From positions 62,001-126,000 of the forward strand of contig NZ_JAFCLS010000023.1 of the NCBI RefSeq assembly GCF_018131075.1: a DNA stretch of 64,000 nt, given 5' to 3'. Shown piece by piece: positions 9,065 through 17,874 of this stretch; within the stretch, counting starts at the first letter, position 1; every line of letters begins with the position of its first letter. Both the position numbers and the translations under genes were made by a program. The notes beneath the pieces are model-generated. The model saw only the letters and a list, made by a program, of their open reading frames with translations, was not told the origin of the DNA and did no database searches. Origin of the DNA: Bradyrhizobium sp. JYMT SZCCT0428. GTDB lineage: Bacteria > Pseudomonadota > Alphaproteobacteria > Rhizobiales > Xanthobacteraceae.

Positions 9065-9303
9065 ATGAGTGATCTGTGTGAACCATTGCCGCCCGGCTAC
9101 CTGTTAGCCGAACTCGGCTACGTCGATGAGATCGAGGCTGCGGCCGCCCTCGACGTCACCCACACAAAACCCTCGTCGACTATCGCAAGCAAGGCATTGG
9201 TCCCGACTTTTGCGAGGTGGCCCGCCGCATCATGTATTCTAAAACGAAGCTGGCCGAATGGCTCGCCAATGGCGGCACGCGGGGGCGCGCAGCCAATGCC
9301 TGA
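9065..9303 (+). pseudogene. Frameshifted excisionase-like HTH protein
   Basis: A good ribosome site (AGGTGGAG) precedes the ATG. The first frame gives 'LGYVDEIEAAAALDVTHT'; from about 9170 the conserved sequence continues in another frame as 'KTLVDYRKQGIGPDF', then 'RIMYSKTKLAEWLANG' and a stop at 9301-9303. Restoring one A in the A-run at about 9170-9173 joins them into a 79-residue winged-helix DNA-binding protein of the excisionase/MerR-like type common beside integrases. As written the product is misframed. Either the gene is broken or the sequence has a base missing. Confidence 0.72.
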
Positions 9304-9748
9304 ACACGAAGAAAACGCCGCGCCGCCCGTCGCACCGAGGGGGGCCAACGCCTGAAAAAAAACCGCCCGGCAGCGGGCGCTACCGAGCGAGGAAACCAAC
9401 CAACGCATCTTGGTGGGGCATCGAGAACCTTCCATTAGCACGCAACCGGTTCCCTCTCAAGCAGCACTTCTGCCGCCGCGGCTCCCGACACCGGAGTTGC
9501 GATCATCATGTTGCCTGACCAAAGTTTCTTCCAGTTGCTCGATCTCGCGAGGCACCGCGCTCGCCAGCCACACGAGGTGATCACCAGCTTCTGCCGCTGC
9601 TCGCTGATCGCATCAGGGACCGCCTGCATGCGGCGAAATCGATCTCGCGCCCGGCGCTCCCGTCGTCACCATCGTGGCGGTTCGGTCGGACGTTCCGACG
9701 ATCCTGACGGCACAGGCGACGGATCTAACATCGATATGCGGATGCATC

Positions 9749-10078
9749 ATGAGCACGATGATGTCCAACGATGACACGCGCGAGCGCCAAGCCCTGCGTC
9801 TGGTCTTTCATCGCGTCGGGAATGGACTGTTCGCGGCAACGTATGACGGCCAGCGGCTTTGCGTCTCCGACACGCCACTAATCTGCAGCGCCAACTGCTT
9901 GCTCAATGCCGGGCATCATCCCGACACGCCGATCGTCGGCCGCTGGGCCCGCTGCCATTTCGACAATCTGAACACGACGTTGTCGATCGCTGCCAGCGGC
10001 CGGTTCGACGAAAGCAACGTGTTTCCGATGCGACGGAGAGCGGGACTGATGACGGGACCGCGGGGAGACGCAGCATGA
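9749..10078 (+). CDS. Hypothetical protein upstream of replication protein, 109 aa
   Basis: Open frame ending in a four-base overlap (ATGA) with the start of the large TOPRIM-helicase gene, which supports it as a translated operon member. It includes 'LVFHRVGNGLFAATYDGQRLCVSDTPL', a short beta-rich segment, then 'ARCHFDN'. No family is recognised. A GTG at 9674 would extend the frame; I chose the ATG at 9749. The 370 bases before it (9375-9748) hold no convincing gene. Confidence 0.5.
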   Translation: MSTMMSNDDTRERQALRLVFHRVGNGLFAATYDGQRLCVSDTPLICSANCLLNAGHHPDTPIVGRWARCHFDNLNTTLSIAASGRFDESNVFPMRRRAGLMTGPRGDAA

Positions 10079-12330
10079 TTGATCTCAATCACGCTCCGAG
10101 ACAGGACGAACTGAAAGCTGCCAACGAGTTCGATGTCGACGACGTTCGCGATCGGATTAATGCCGACGTTGAAGGTTTTGTGCAATGGCTGTGCAAGGGT
10201 CGCGCGCTGATCAAGAAGGGTGTGGCCCGCATCGGCAACGTCCAGGGCGATGCCGGCGCCAGTCTCAAGATCGAGCTAAAAGGACCGAAGCGCGGCGTCT
10301 GGCACGATCACTCGACCAAGCAGAGCGGCGATCTGATTACGCTGTATCGCCTCAACATGGGCTTTGTCGACAACGCCGCCGACTTCCTGTTCAGCGTTCG
10401 GGAAATCGCCAAGTATTTCCTGCATGATCCGATCGAGATCGAGCGCCGGCCCTGGCGACCGACACCGATCGAGAAGATCGAAGCGGACGCGGTGAAGTTC
10501 GGCACCAAGCCGATCGAGGACATGGTGCAGCTCGGCGCGCCGGTCGCGAGCTTCAAATATCTCGATGTCGACGGCAAGATAGTAGCGATCGTGCGACGCT
10601 ACGAACCTGACGGCACCCGCGCGAGCAAGACGTTCCTGACCTATAGCTTTGAGGTGATCGACGGTGGGCCGCGCTGGAAAGGCAAGATGCCTCATCCGCG
10701 TCCGCTGTTTCGGTTGCCGGCGATCGCGGCGGCCAAGACCGTGGTTTTGACCGAAGGCGAAGCCAAGGCGAACGCGCTGGCTGACCTGGGCTTTGCGGCG
10801 ACCTCCATCATGGGTGGCGCCAACGCGGTCGGGAAGACCGACTGGACGCCGCTCAAGGGCAAGACGGTGACGATCTGGCCTGACGCTGACATAGCCGGCG
10901 AGACCTTCGCGCGCGACGCCACCGCGGTGCTGATGGCGCTCGGCTGTCGGGTGGCGATCGTGCAGATTCCGAGCGGCAAGGTGGAAGGCTGGGATGCGGT
11001 CGACTGCATTGCGGAAGGCGGTGATGCCAAGGCGTTGATCGATAGCGCGGTGGTGGTCACCGGTCATGCCCACGCAGGCAACGCCGGTAGCGGCGGGACG
11101 GGCAACACCAGCACTGGAAGCGGCACAGGAAACGGAAGTGGCACCGGCACCGGCACCGGGACCAGAGGCACAACTTCACCGCCGCCGCTGATCAAGGCCA
11201 AGCCGTTCATACTTCGCGACCCGAAATCATTACCGAAGCAGCAGTGGATTTACGGCAGACACCTGATCCGCAAGTTTGGATCAGCAACCTTTGCTCCCTC
11301 CGGCAGCGGCAAGACTAATATATTCATCATCGAGGGCCTGGCGATCGCCACCGGCCGGGGGCTGCTCGGAGTTCAACCGCCACAGCGGGCCCGCGTCTGG
11401 TTATGGAATGGCGAGGATCCGTATGACGAACTGGAGCGTCGCGTCGGCGCCGCCTGCCTGCACTACGACATCACGCCTGAGGAGGTCGATGGCTGGTTGT
11501 TCATCAACAGCGGTCGCGATCCTGACAGCAGGCTGGTGATCGCCACGCAGGGGCGCGATGGGGTGATCATCGCCGTGCCGGTGGTCGAGGCGCTGATCCA
11601 GACCATCCGCGACAACAAGATTGATGTCGCGATCATTGATCCGTTCATCTCCTCACACAACGTGACCGAAAACGACAACAACGCCGTCGATGCGGTGGCC
11701 AAAACCTGGACCATGATCGCCGATATCTGCAACATCGCGATCGACTTGGGGCACCATACGCGCAAAACCAACGGCACCGAGGTCACGGTGGAGGACGGAC
11801 GCGGCGCCGTAGCGCTGCTCAATGCGGTGCGACCGGCTCGGGTGCTTAACGTGATGACGGAAGAGGAGGCAAAGACGGCCGGGATTAGCGACGGCCGCAA
11901 GCGCTACTTCAGGATCACCGACGGCAAAAACAATCTGAGCCTGCCGGTCGACAAGAGGGAATGGTTCCGTTCGGCGACGGTAAACCTCGGCAACGGCGAT
12001 CCCAATGATCTACTCGATCGCGGCGACAGCATGGGCGTCGTCACGGCCTGGAAATGGCCGAACCCGCTCGACGGAGTGACCGGGGCCGATTTCGACAAGG
12101 CTGCCGTCGCGATCCGGGCAGGTGAGTGGAAGAAAAGCACCCAGGCCAACAACTGGGTTGGCTATGCCGTGGCCAAGGCGCTGAAGCTGAACCTGAACGA
12201 CAGGGCCAACAAGGCCAAGGTAGTTGGTCTGATCAAGGTATGGTTGGCCTCCGGGGCGCTGGTCGAGGTCGAAAAACAGGACGACCGACGCAAGACCAAA
12301 ATCTTCATCGAGGTGGCCGATGAGGACTGA
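10075..12330 (+). CDS. TOPRIM primase / RepA-like helicase replication protein of the element
   Basis: 751 residues. The N-terminal zinc-less primase-like part (about 1-200) leads to a TOPRIM domain (about 205-310) with 'VLTEGEAKANAL' and 'VTIWPDADIAGE'. A low-complexity Gly/Ser/Thr linker follows (about 335-370), then a RecA/RepA-type ATPase with Walker A 'APSGSGKTN' (about 405) and Walker B 'VAIIDPFIS' (about 520). A C-terminal winged-helix-like region closes it. Such fusions prime and unwind DNA to replicate phage satellites, plasmids and integrative elements. An array of inverted repeats follows directly and may be its binding site. Confidence 0.85.
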   Translation: MIDLNHAPRQDELKAANEFDVDDVRDRINADVEGFVQWLCKGRALIKKGVARIGNVQGDAGASLKIELKGPKRGVWHDHSTKQSGDLITLYRLNMGFVDNAADFLFSVREIAKYFLHDPIEIERRPWRPTPIEKIEADAVKFGTKPIEDMVQLGAPVASFKYLDVDGKIVAIVRRYEPDGTRASKTFLTYSFEVIDGGPRWKGKMPHPRPLFRLPAIAAAKTVVLTEGEAKANALADLGFAATSIMGGANAVGKTDWTPLKGKTVTIWPDADIAGETFARDATAVLMALGCRVAIVQIPSGKVEGWDAVDCIAEGGDAKALIDSAVVVTGHAHAGNAGSGGTGNTSTGSGTGNGSGTGTGTGTRGTTSPPPLIKAKPFILRDPKSLPKQQWIYGRHLIRKFGSATFAPSGSGKTNIFIIEGLAIATGRGLLGVQPPQRARVWLWNGEDPYDELERRVGAACLHYDITPEEVDGWLFINSGRDPDSRLVIATQGRDGVIIAVPVVEALIQTIRDNKIDVAIIDPFISSHNVTENDNNAVDAVAKTWTMIADICNIAIDLGHHTRKTNGTEVTVEDGRGAVALLNAVRPARVLNVMTEEEAKTAGISDGRKRYFRITDGKNNLSLPVDKREWFRSATVNLGNGDPNDLLDRGDSMGVVTAWKWPNPLDGVTGADFDKAAVAIRAGEWKKSTQANNWVGYAVAKALKLNLNDRANKAKVVGLIKVWLASGALVEVEKQDDRRKTKIFIEVADED

Positions 12331-12334
12331 GTTT

Positions 12335-12462
12335 TGCTCCACCTGGAAAAAGCAAAGGAACCTGCTCCGCTCCACCCCCACACCCCTAGAGGGGTGGTGG
12401 TGGAGCAGAATAATGCGGCACTTGCTCCACTTTGCTCCACTACGAGGTGGAGCAGTGGAGCA
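12335..12462. repeat. Inverted array of TGCTCCAC / GTGGAGCA octamers
   Basis: Six exact copies of one octamer lie in 128 bases just after the replication gene: TGCTCCAC at 12335, 12423 and 12433, and its complement GTGGAGCA at 12400, 12447 and 12455. A near copy is at 12363. The last four form a symmetric block, two head-to-tail copies facing two copies across TACGAG. A second palindrome (CACCCCTAGAGGGGTG) sits at about 12380-12395. This could be an iteron-type origin or an operator; a short open frame over it has repeat-driven composition and is not called. Confidence 0.7.
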
Positions 12463-12643
12463 CGCAGGTGCATCATGCGTGTTCCGGCGGATGTTTCGTC
12501 GGGCATAAGTTCGAGATGATCGAGCCGGAGCCGACGATGGCGGCGGAGTAGAGCGGATCTTTCGCGGAGGGTGAAACGGGCGTAGCGTGGGAGGTGGGGA
12601 AAACGACTGCCGGCCCTTGTTTGTAGAAAATTGGAATCTTGGC

Positions 12644-13117
12644 ATGCCAATGCCTAAAACCGATTTCGAGCTGCCCAATCTGCGCGAAACGGGCAAGGCC
12701 AAGCGGCTCAAAAACCTGAGACCAGGCCTCGGTCGACCGAAAGGCGCGACATCGAGGATCACGAAAGATTTGCGGCAAGGTTTGATCGAAAGCGCAGTCC
12801 TGCACGGCAGCGACGGACGTGGTCGCGATGGTTTGGTCGGTTTTTGCCTGCACTTGGCTTTCAATCATCCGCGAACGCACGGCGCTCTGCTCGCAAAATT
12901 ATTGCCACTGCAGATCCATGGCGACCTCCAGCACAGCGGTGTCGTCGGCACGATCAACATCGTTTCAATCCCGAGCGATCACTTCCTTACGGAGGCGGAT
13001 ATCGAGCGACTGCGCGAGGCAGGGCGCGAAACAATCGAGCACGAGCAGCAACCGACCGCACCCGCGGAGACCACAGCCGATCACCTGCAGCGAGCCGGCG
13101 TGCGCCGTGTGGTTTGA
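12644..13117 (+). CDS. Phage-type hypothetical protein (small-terminase-like), 157 aa
   Basis: The sequence 'PGLGRPKGATSRITKDLRQGLIESA' followed by 'GRGRDGLVGFCLHLAFNHP' and 'ALLAKLLPLQI' matches a pattern I associate with prophage proteins annotated as DUF5681 or small-terminase-like: a basic 'GRPKG' entry, a helical middle and a 'GLLGKLLPLQ' end. An ATG at 12644 or 12650 fits better than the one at 12587. A degenerate relative appears on the other strand at 13500-13678, so this region once carried two copies. The exact role is uncertain. Confidence 0.6.
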   Translation: MPMPKTDFELPNLRETGKAKRLKNLRPGLGRPKGATSRITKDLRQGLIESAVLHGSDGRGRDGLVGFCLHLAFNHPRTHGALLAKLLPLQIHGDLQHSGVVGTINIVSIPSDHFLTEADIERLREAGRETIEHEQQPTAPAETTADHLQRAGVRRVV

Positions 13118-13352
13118 GAGCAAGCTCATCGCGGTCTATCTGTTCGAGTCCGAGCGGCCCGAGCCCGAGCTTCCAACCACTGCACCTGAACCGCCGATGA
13201 GCTGGTACGATCGGATGATCGCGCGCGCCTTTGCCGATGAAGGCGCCGGCCGTGCTGTCATCATGCGTGATCCGGGAATCCGACCGAAGCCGCCGCGCCG
13301 GCCGTCCTGGGACCGCGAAAACGGCGGACGCTGGCGCGCTGGAGACCTTTAA
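13107..13352 (+). CDS. Hypothetical protein, 81 aa
   Basis: GTG start inside the 3' end of the preceding gene, overlapping it by eleven bases. The protein starts MWFESKLIAVYLFESERP and continues with a proline-rich stretch, then 'MSWYDRMIARAFADEG' and a basic tail. No family is recognised. The overlap and amino-acid composition support translation, but it is short and could be chance. Confidence 0.4.
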   Translation: MWFESKLIAVYLFESERPEPELPTTAPEPPMSWYDRMIARAFADEGAGRAVIMRDPGIRPKPPRRPSWDRENGGRWRAGDL

Positions 13353-13425
13353 ATCGATCGGCCGTCCCGAACCAGCCTCCGCAGGGCGCGCGCTCCCAGG
13401 GCGCCAGGGCGCGCTTTCCAGGCCA

Positions 13426-13457
13426 CTTAGGCGGGTTGCCGAAAAACCCGCCCTAAG
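13426..13457. terminator. Strong hairpin, possible terminator
   Basis: CTTAGGCGGGTT (13426-13437) pairs with AACCCGCC-C-TAAG (13445-13457), a twelve-base stem with one bulge and a seven-base loop. There is no T-run after it on either strand, so it may be a processing or protein-binding structure rather than a standard intrinsic terminator. It follows the terminase-like genes. Confidence 0.4.
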
Positions 13458-13499
13458 CGACCCTCCGATGTCGCTCCGAAAATTAACATCGCTCAGCGG

Positions 13500-13678
13500 G
13501 CTCGCCAGCCGGCCCTCAGTGCAATCGACCTGGTGCAAAACTTGCAGCAATTCCCGAGCAAACCGGCAAACGCTTTCGGATGGTAGAGGCCTAAGAATTC
13601 GCAATAACCCACCAGCCCGCCCTCGCCATAGCCGTCGCGGCCCAAATTGATGGCCGCGGCGAGCAGACAGTGTACCGG
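13500..13678 (-). pseudogene. Degenerate terminase-like gene fragment
   Basis: Read on the minus strand, the frame gives 'LLAAAINLGRDGYGEGG', 'LVGYCEFLGLYHPKAFA' and 'GLLG', then continues in the next frame as 'LLQVLHQVDCTEGRLAS'. This matches the layout of the intact gene at 12644-13117 ('GLVGFCLHLAFNHP...ALLAKLLPLQ'). There is no start codon, and a single-base shift occurs after the GLLG. It is read as the remnant of a second family member. The extent at both ends is approximate. Confidence 0.4.
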
Positions 13679-13713
13679 CCGGTTGCTACCTGAGCGCGGA
13701 GCAAATAGCTAAG

Positions 13714-13881
13714 ATGAACCCAGCGGCGCCGTTAGCCGATCAAGCTCCGCAGCTCGAATCAGCGCGTTTCGAAGAACTGGCCGAGACCGACCCCGATCAC
13801 GAAAACGCTCCCGAGCCTAAGCCCGAGAGCGGCACGGTTGTCGTTAAATCGGCAAACTTACGCGCGCGGCAGGGGCGTTAG
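13714..13881 (+). CDS. Small acidic protein, 55 aa, unknown
   Basis: ATG start 'MNPAAPLADQAPQLESARFEEL', then an acidic Pro/Glu stretch and a short basic end. The stop overlaps by four bases the stop of the convergent serine recombinase. No family is recognised and the ribosome site is weak. The frame is open further upstream (LSAEQIAK), so it may be the end of a longer broken gene. Confidence 0.3.
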   Translation: MNPAAPLADQAPQLESARFEELAETDPDHENAPEPKPESGTVVVKSANLRARQGR

Positions 13882-14483
13882 GCGGTCAGTCTCTGCGCCG
13901 TGCCGACGCCAATCTCGAACTCGAGCGCAACAGCTCGAACAGACTTACCGGCGGCACGGGCGGCGCGGATTGCCTTAACTTTAACGGCGTCGCCCGCAAT
14001 TTCTGGCGGTCGGCCAAGTCGAATTCCTTCAGCCCTCGCGCGCGCAAGGCCGGACATGACGCGCTCATGTATCATCGAGCGCTCAAACTCAGCAAACACG
14101 CCCATCATCTGGAAGATTGCCTTGCCAGACGGCGTCGTCGTGTCGATGCCTTGCTGGTGCAAGTACAAATCCACGTGTTTGGCATGCATCTCTTGCAACA
14201 CGCCCACAAGGTCTAACAGCGATCGGCCCAACCGATCGACCGACCACGCTGCAACCATGTCGAATTCCTTACGGGACACCGCATGCATAAGCTTGGCGAG
14301 CCCAGGGCGCTTGTCTCTTCCTTTGGCTCCGCTGATGCCCTGGTCTCGATAAACGGCCGTCACCGTCCACGAGTGGCGTTTTGCGACCGCCTGCAGCTCG
14401 CGTTCCTGATTGCGGACGGTTTGATGGTCCGTGGAAGTTCTAACGTAGAGGGCTACTCGCTTGGGTCGCTTCGCGGCGTTCAT
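13878..14483 (-). CDS. Serine recombinase (resolvase/invertase family)
   Basis: 201 residues from ATG 14483. The N-terminal catalytic domain shows the nucleophile Ser in 'YVRTSTDHQ', then 'RDQGISGAKGRDKRPGL' and 'WSVDRLGRS', the conserved Arg region. The long helix E contains 'FAEFERSMIHERVMSGLARARAEG', and a short C-terminal HTH ends 'LEFEIGVGTAQRLTA'. It is a small resolvase/invertase rather than a large serine integrase, and probably resolves or inverts DNA of the mobile element or a resident transposon. A frame open to 14579 upstream is less family-like. Confidence 0.93.
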   Translation of the reverse strand: MNAAKRPKRVALYVRTSTDHQTVRNQERELQAVAKRHSWTVTAVYRDQGISGAKGRDKRPGLAKLMHAVSRKEFDMVAAWSVDRLGRSLLDLVGVLQEMHAKHVDLYLHQQGIDTTTPSGKAIFQMMGVFAEFERSMIHERVMSGLARARAEGIRLGRPPEIAGDAVKVKAIRAARAAGKSVRAVALEFEIGVGTAQRLTA

Positions 14484-15603
14484 GGTGACTTCGTTCCTGT
14501 TTTGATGCCCCCAGCATGTACCATAAACAGCTGGTTTTGGAACGACTGAATCCACATCTTCCGTCGTTTGATTTTGCAAGGTTTTTTGAGACGCTTAGCG
14601 ATAGGGTTTTTGGAACGGCGCTTATGCGATCGCAAGTCCGCAGCTGCGTTGATGATGATAGCTCGTGCAGCGAGCGCTGCTTCTGCGCGCGGGCTTGCCC
14701 TTTGCGTTCGATCCACGACCTTACGGCAAATGCCTTCCGCGCCAGAGCGCGCCCTGGAGGAGTAGGGGGGAGGGGTCGAGCGGGAACCTCGCTTTTTTTT
14801 CCACGCACGGGAGGCTCCTCATATGCCGCCCTAAATTCGAACCAGGTGCATTTCAATTATCTAATGGGCTCCTTTTGATGTTGGGCAGGCAGGGCCTCTC
14901 ATATTTTCCAAAAATCGGCGGGCATTCCAACCATTTCCCAAATCGGCGCAGTTTTTCAGAAATTCGAATGGTGCGCTGCAGCAGCGCCTGGGCCGCCGCC
15001 CGCCGCCAGCGCGGTGCTTAACGTGGCGCCGCGACTGGAATTGAGCTGCGATGGTGCGTTTGGGCCTACCAAATCGAAAACCCTTCCCTCGGCTCTTTCT
15101 CCGCACGACAAAATCTAGGGATGCGCCTGAAGCCGAAAGCCCGGCGACGTGCCAGCTAGGGATTTTTCGAAGCCCGAAACTTTCCTCCGCGCCTTTGCCT
15201 GTCGCGTCCGCTCGCATCACCCGCCGCGGCGCACGAGAATCGCAACCCCCGCCCTCGCGGCGCTCGACGTGCTGTGTGCTGCGCTCGTCAGCGAAACCAA
15301 GCCACGCAAGCGGGAGTGCGAGGGCACATAGAATGGCCATCGGAAGAAATGCCACGCTTCCAAACTTGGCGTAGAGAATGCCCGAAAAAGGGTTAGCACG
15401 GCAGTCAAGCAACCGAGCCAAACGCGCAAATTGATCGGCCGGTTCCTGCCAGACGCGCTGGTCACCGAATTCGCCGATCATAAAAGACCCGCCGCTGAGC
15501 GGCGAAGAGCGGACCACGACAAGGTGGTAACAATGCAGTCCGCTACGACGAGAAACGACAAACTTAGCCAGATGATAGGCGTAACATCAATCGGGCTGAT
15601 CAG
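14484..15603. other. Gene-poor decayed region after recombinase
   Basis: No convincing gene in about 1.1 kb. A minus-strand frame at 14861-15517 contains one hydrophobic stretch (SVAFLPMAILCALALPLAWLGF) but its remainder is Arg-rich shadow-like sequence. Polypyrimidine and GC-skewed tracts (for example T8 near 14791) are frequent. It is best read as degraded mobile-element DNA. Confidence 0.4.
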
Positions 15604-15756
15604 TTGCCCTACGAAACCCTCGACGGCGCGATTCGCGAAACGCTTGAAGAAATCGCATCGCCGGAATTTCCCACACGCGTCGCTGCGGCGGGTCTCGCGG
15701 CTACTGCAAATGGACCCCACCATGGAGAAAATGCAGATGTCGAAACAGAAGAGTGA
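15604..15756 (+). CDS. Small conserved-looking protein or gene end, 50 aa
   Basis: From TTG 15604 the frame reads 'LPYETLDGAIRETLEEIAS' and 'PEFPTRVAAAGLAATANG' and ends in acidic residues before TGA. The amphipathic helix character is better than chance frames nearby. The frame is open some 35 bases further upstream without ATG, so this may be the C-terminus of a broken gene. It overlaps the next small frame by 35 bases. Confidence 0.32.
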   Translation: MPYETLDGAIRETLEEIASPEFPTRVAAAGLAATANGPHHGENADVETEE

Positions 15757-15907
15757 GCAACCGGCCGGCCTTCAACAAACCGGCTTTCGCGTGCACCCAA
15801 ACGGCAAGATCGAACCGCTTTCTGAGCGCGAGACTTTGGACATCATCGTTCGCGCTCTCAACGGGGCGGCCGCACGCGCGCTCGGCGGTCGTCGCCCAGT
15901 GCATTGA
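15722..15907 (+). CDS. Small hypothetical protein, 61 aa
   Basis: Begins MEKMQMSKQKSEQPAG (an alternative start is the inner ATG at 15737) and contains 'GFRVHPNGKIEPLSERET' followed by a helical, Ala-rich end. No family is recognised. It follows and overlaps the preceding small frame in a different register. Moderate only because the composition resembles real short proteins of this lineage. Confidence 0.35.
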   Translation: MEKMQMSKQKSEQPAGLQQTGFRVHPNGKIEPLSERETLDIIVRALNGAAARALGGRRPVH

Positions 15908-16061
15908 GCGTGATCGAACGCACGACAGCGCCTGGGCGCGTGTTGCGCCGAGAAGACCACCGCTGGTGACCGCCAGTGATTTCTTGAAGGCGGACGCAAG
16001 CTGCGCGACTTCGAGCTTCCTCGGCGAGGTCGCGTACGGCTTCTGCGCGAAAACAGGGCAC
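15858..16061 (-). pseudogene. Remnant of a small helical protein
   Basis: The frame contains 'AEAVRDLAEEARSRAACV' and 'RLQEITGGHQRW', a pattern seen in short Rhizobiales proteins of the form Y-R-x-x-A-x-x-V-R-x-L-A-E-E. The downstream part is Arg-rich and unlike the family, and no good ribosome site is seen. It is probably a decayed copy. Confidence 0.28.
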
Positions 16062-16309
16062 CGAACCTTTACTCGATCTTCCTGGGTTTGGATAATCCGA
16101 GGTAAATCAACCGGATGATAGAACGCGGCGTGTTGGGAGCCTATGCTCACGCCGCTGGACGTTTCGCGCATCTCGTTCAGCGAGCCTTGGCCTCGAGATT
16201 GCGGCATCCGAGCGGGCATTTTCCTTCTACGAACAGCGGCCCGCCCTGAGCGGTTCTGGAACCCGAGGATCGAAAAGGAGATCTGACCAACGGAAATGAG
16301 GAGGATAAT

Positions 16310-16816
16310 ATGAACCGGACCAGTCTTTTCAGCGCGTCTGTACTGTTGGCCCTGGGAGCTGCTCTGCTGCCGGGAAACGTCGTTGGTCAACAGAAGTCGG
16401 TCAGGGAGCAACTGGTGGGGACCTGGACATTTGTCTCCTCGACAACCAAACTTCCCGATGGCAGTCCGGCGTGGGGCACCAATCCAAAAGGGCTGCTGAT
16501 CTTCACCGAGAACGGTTACTTCTCCTCGCAAATTGTGCGCTCCGATCTGCCGAAGTTTGCGTCGAATAACCGCGCACAGGGCACGCCAGAGGAAAACAGA
16601 TCCGTGGTGCAGGGGAGCATTGCCACCTTCGGCAAATACAAGGTTGACGACACGAAAAAAACCTACACGCTGAAATTTGAGGGCAGTTCGTTCCCAAATC
16701 GGGCAGAAACCGAACAGACGCGAGCATTCGAAATTACCGCCGACGAATTGAAGATCGCCAACCCATCAACATCGATGGGCGGGTCTTCTGAGCTCGTCTA
16801 CAGGCGCGCCAAGTAG
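16310..16816 (+). CDS. Secreted lipocalin-like domain protein
   Basis: 168 residues with an excellent ribosome site (GAGGAGGAT) before the ATG. A Sec signal peptide (MNRTSLFSASVLLALGAALL, cut near VVGQ) leads to a lipocalin-like beta-barrel domain (Lipocalin_5 type). Family marks are 'REQLVGTWTFVSSTTKLPDG', 'WGTNPKGLLIFTENGYFS' and the closing 'ELVYRRAK'. It is periplasmic; members are thought to bind small hydrophobic ligands, but none is known for this one. It stands alone between decayed sequences. Confidence 0.85.
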   Translation: MNRTSLFSASVLLALGAALLPGNVVGQQKSVREQLVGTWTFVSSTTKLPDGSPAWGTNPKGLLIFTENGYFSSQIVRSDLPKFASNNRAQGTPEENRSVVQGSIATFGKYKVDDTKKTYTLKFEGSSFPNRAETEQTRAFEITADELKIANPSTSMGGSSELVYRRAK

Positions 16817-17010
16817 GTCGGAAAAAACTGTTTGAGCGGATCGCCAGGGAGGGCGCGTCTCAAGAGCGCGGCGGCCACATGGCCCGGACCCGCGCTGAGT
16901 GAATCCGCGATTCCTGAGCTGCCCGGGTCATGCAGATATCTACGTGTTTCCCGGATTCGCTAAACAACGCGCATCAACCTTAGGGGCGAATGAATGCAAC
17001 AGATTGAAAC

Positions 17011-17505
17011 CTACGATGCGCATGCGGGCGACAAATTCACAGCTCTTAACAGATCACCAAACGGACCGGGCCGGCTGCAAGGCTTCACCGGATCAGATGG
17101 TTTGGATCGATCCGCGGCTTGATTGCGCTTGCGGTCGACGTTTTTGCTCTTCTTTTTGGATTCGGTCCGTTGGGAATCTTTGAGCGAAGATGAAAATGCA
17201 TTGGGATCGCGCCAGTGTCGGCTTATGATCTTGGTTTCCACCGGTGGGCTAGGCGGGGTGACGACAGGTGCGGTTGGCTCGATTGACTGCAAGACAGCTT
17301 GGGGCGGGGTTTCCTGACGCACGTAGTTGATCTCAAGCCGATCGGCCTTGCCTAGCGCGTCTTGAGCGTCAGCAATACCAACCGTCGACTCGTCTGCTAA
17401 GACCTCTGCGGCTGTGGGGCCGGCAGGCGTTCTAACCGCCTTGCCGACAGTCAAGGCGCTGAGCAGTGCTAGACACACAATCGCAAGCCAGACCGTCCTG
17501 ATCAT
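17011..17505 (-). CDS. Secreted hypothetical protein, 164 aa
   Basis: A signal peptide or anchor (MIRTVWLAIVCLALLSALTV) is followed by a disordered Pro/Thr-rich middle, then 'ISRHWRDPNAF' and a Lys/Arg-rich segment, and an end 'KPCSRPGPFGDLLRAVNLSPACAS' with two Cys. The domain-plus-disorder pattern is common among exported proteins of Bradyrhizobium. Function is unknown. The ATG at 17505 is the only reasonable start. Confidence 0.6.
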   Translation of the reverse strand: MIRTVWLAIVCLALLSALTVGKAVRTPAGPTAAEVLADESTVGIADAQDALGKADRLEINYVRQETPPQAVLQSIEPTAPVVTPPSPPVETKIISRHWRDPNAFSSSLKDSQRTESKKKSKNVDRKRNQAADRSKPSDPVKPCSRPGPFGDLLRAVNLSPACAS

Positions 17506-17874
17506 CGGCGCCCTAGACCGGTATCAGCAGGCAGCCTCCGTATGAATTTTGGCGGTTAAAGGGCGAGATACACTCAATTGTGAGGATTGTATGGCGAGGC
17601 TGTTTGCCGCTGCTCAGGCTTTGGTTGGCATGCTCGGTTCTTACACGCCAAGCACCGAGCATAGCCTGCAAAGTGGAGGAACACTTCAGTGTAGATAGGT
17701 TGGGACCGTTTTGGATTTCGCTCTGCTATATTTCGTTTTAGATGTTTTCGCTTGCTATGCTTCAAGTCAGTGCAAGTGCAATTTGCGTAATGCTTTTTGT
17801 CTTCTGTGCCTCACGATAAACCTGCGCAGCAAGGTTCTTTCGGGTTAGATTACGAGTGACGGTTGTGTGGGGGG
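17506..17874. other. Intergenic, lower GC
   Basis: About 370 bases with lower GC than its surroundings. A minus-strand 63-residue frame (17574-17765) is basic and has no recognisable features; it is not called. No terminator or operator is evident. Confidence 0.3.

Noticed and set aside
10276..11073. 265-aa minus-strand frame inside the replication gene
   Set aside because: Antisense shadow; the plus strand has clear TOPRIM motifs.
11075..11185. Short-period repeats (GGCACCGG...) resembling a CRISPR or VNTR
   Set aside because: In frame they encode a Gly/Ser/Thr linker between two domains; there are no spacers.
12987..13604. 205-aa minus-strand frame
   Set aside because: Only its first part (13500-13604) relates to the terminase-like relic; the rest is antisense to two plus-strand genes.
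13878..14483. Transposon boundary around the serine recombinase
   Set aside because: I looked for terminal inverted repeats or a transposase nearby and saw none.
14861..15517. 218-aa minus-strand frame with a hydrophobic stretch
   Set aside because: Most of it is Arg/Gly-rich with no domain or ribosome site; kept only as a note in the gap entry.
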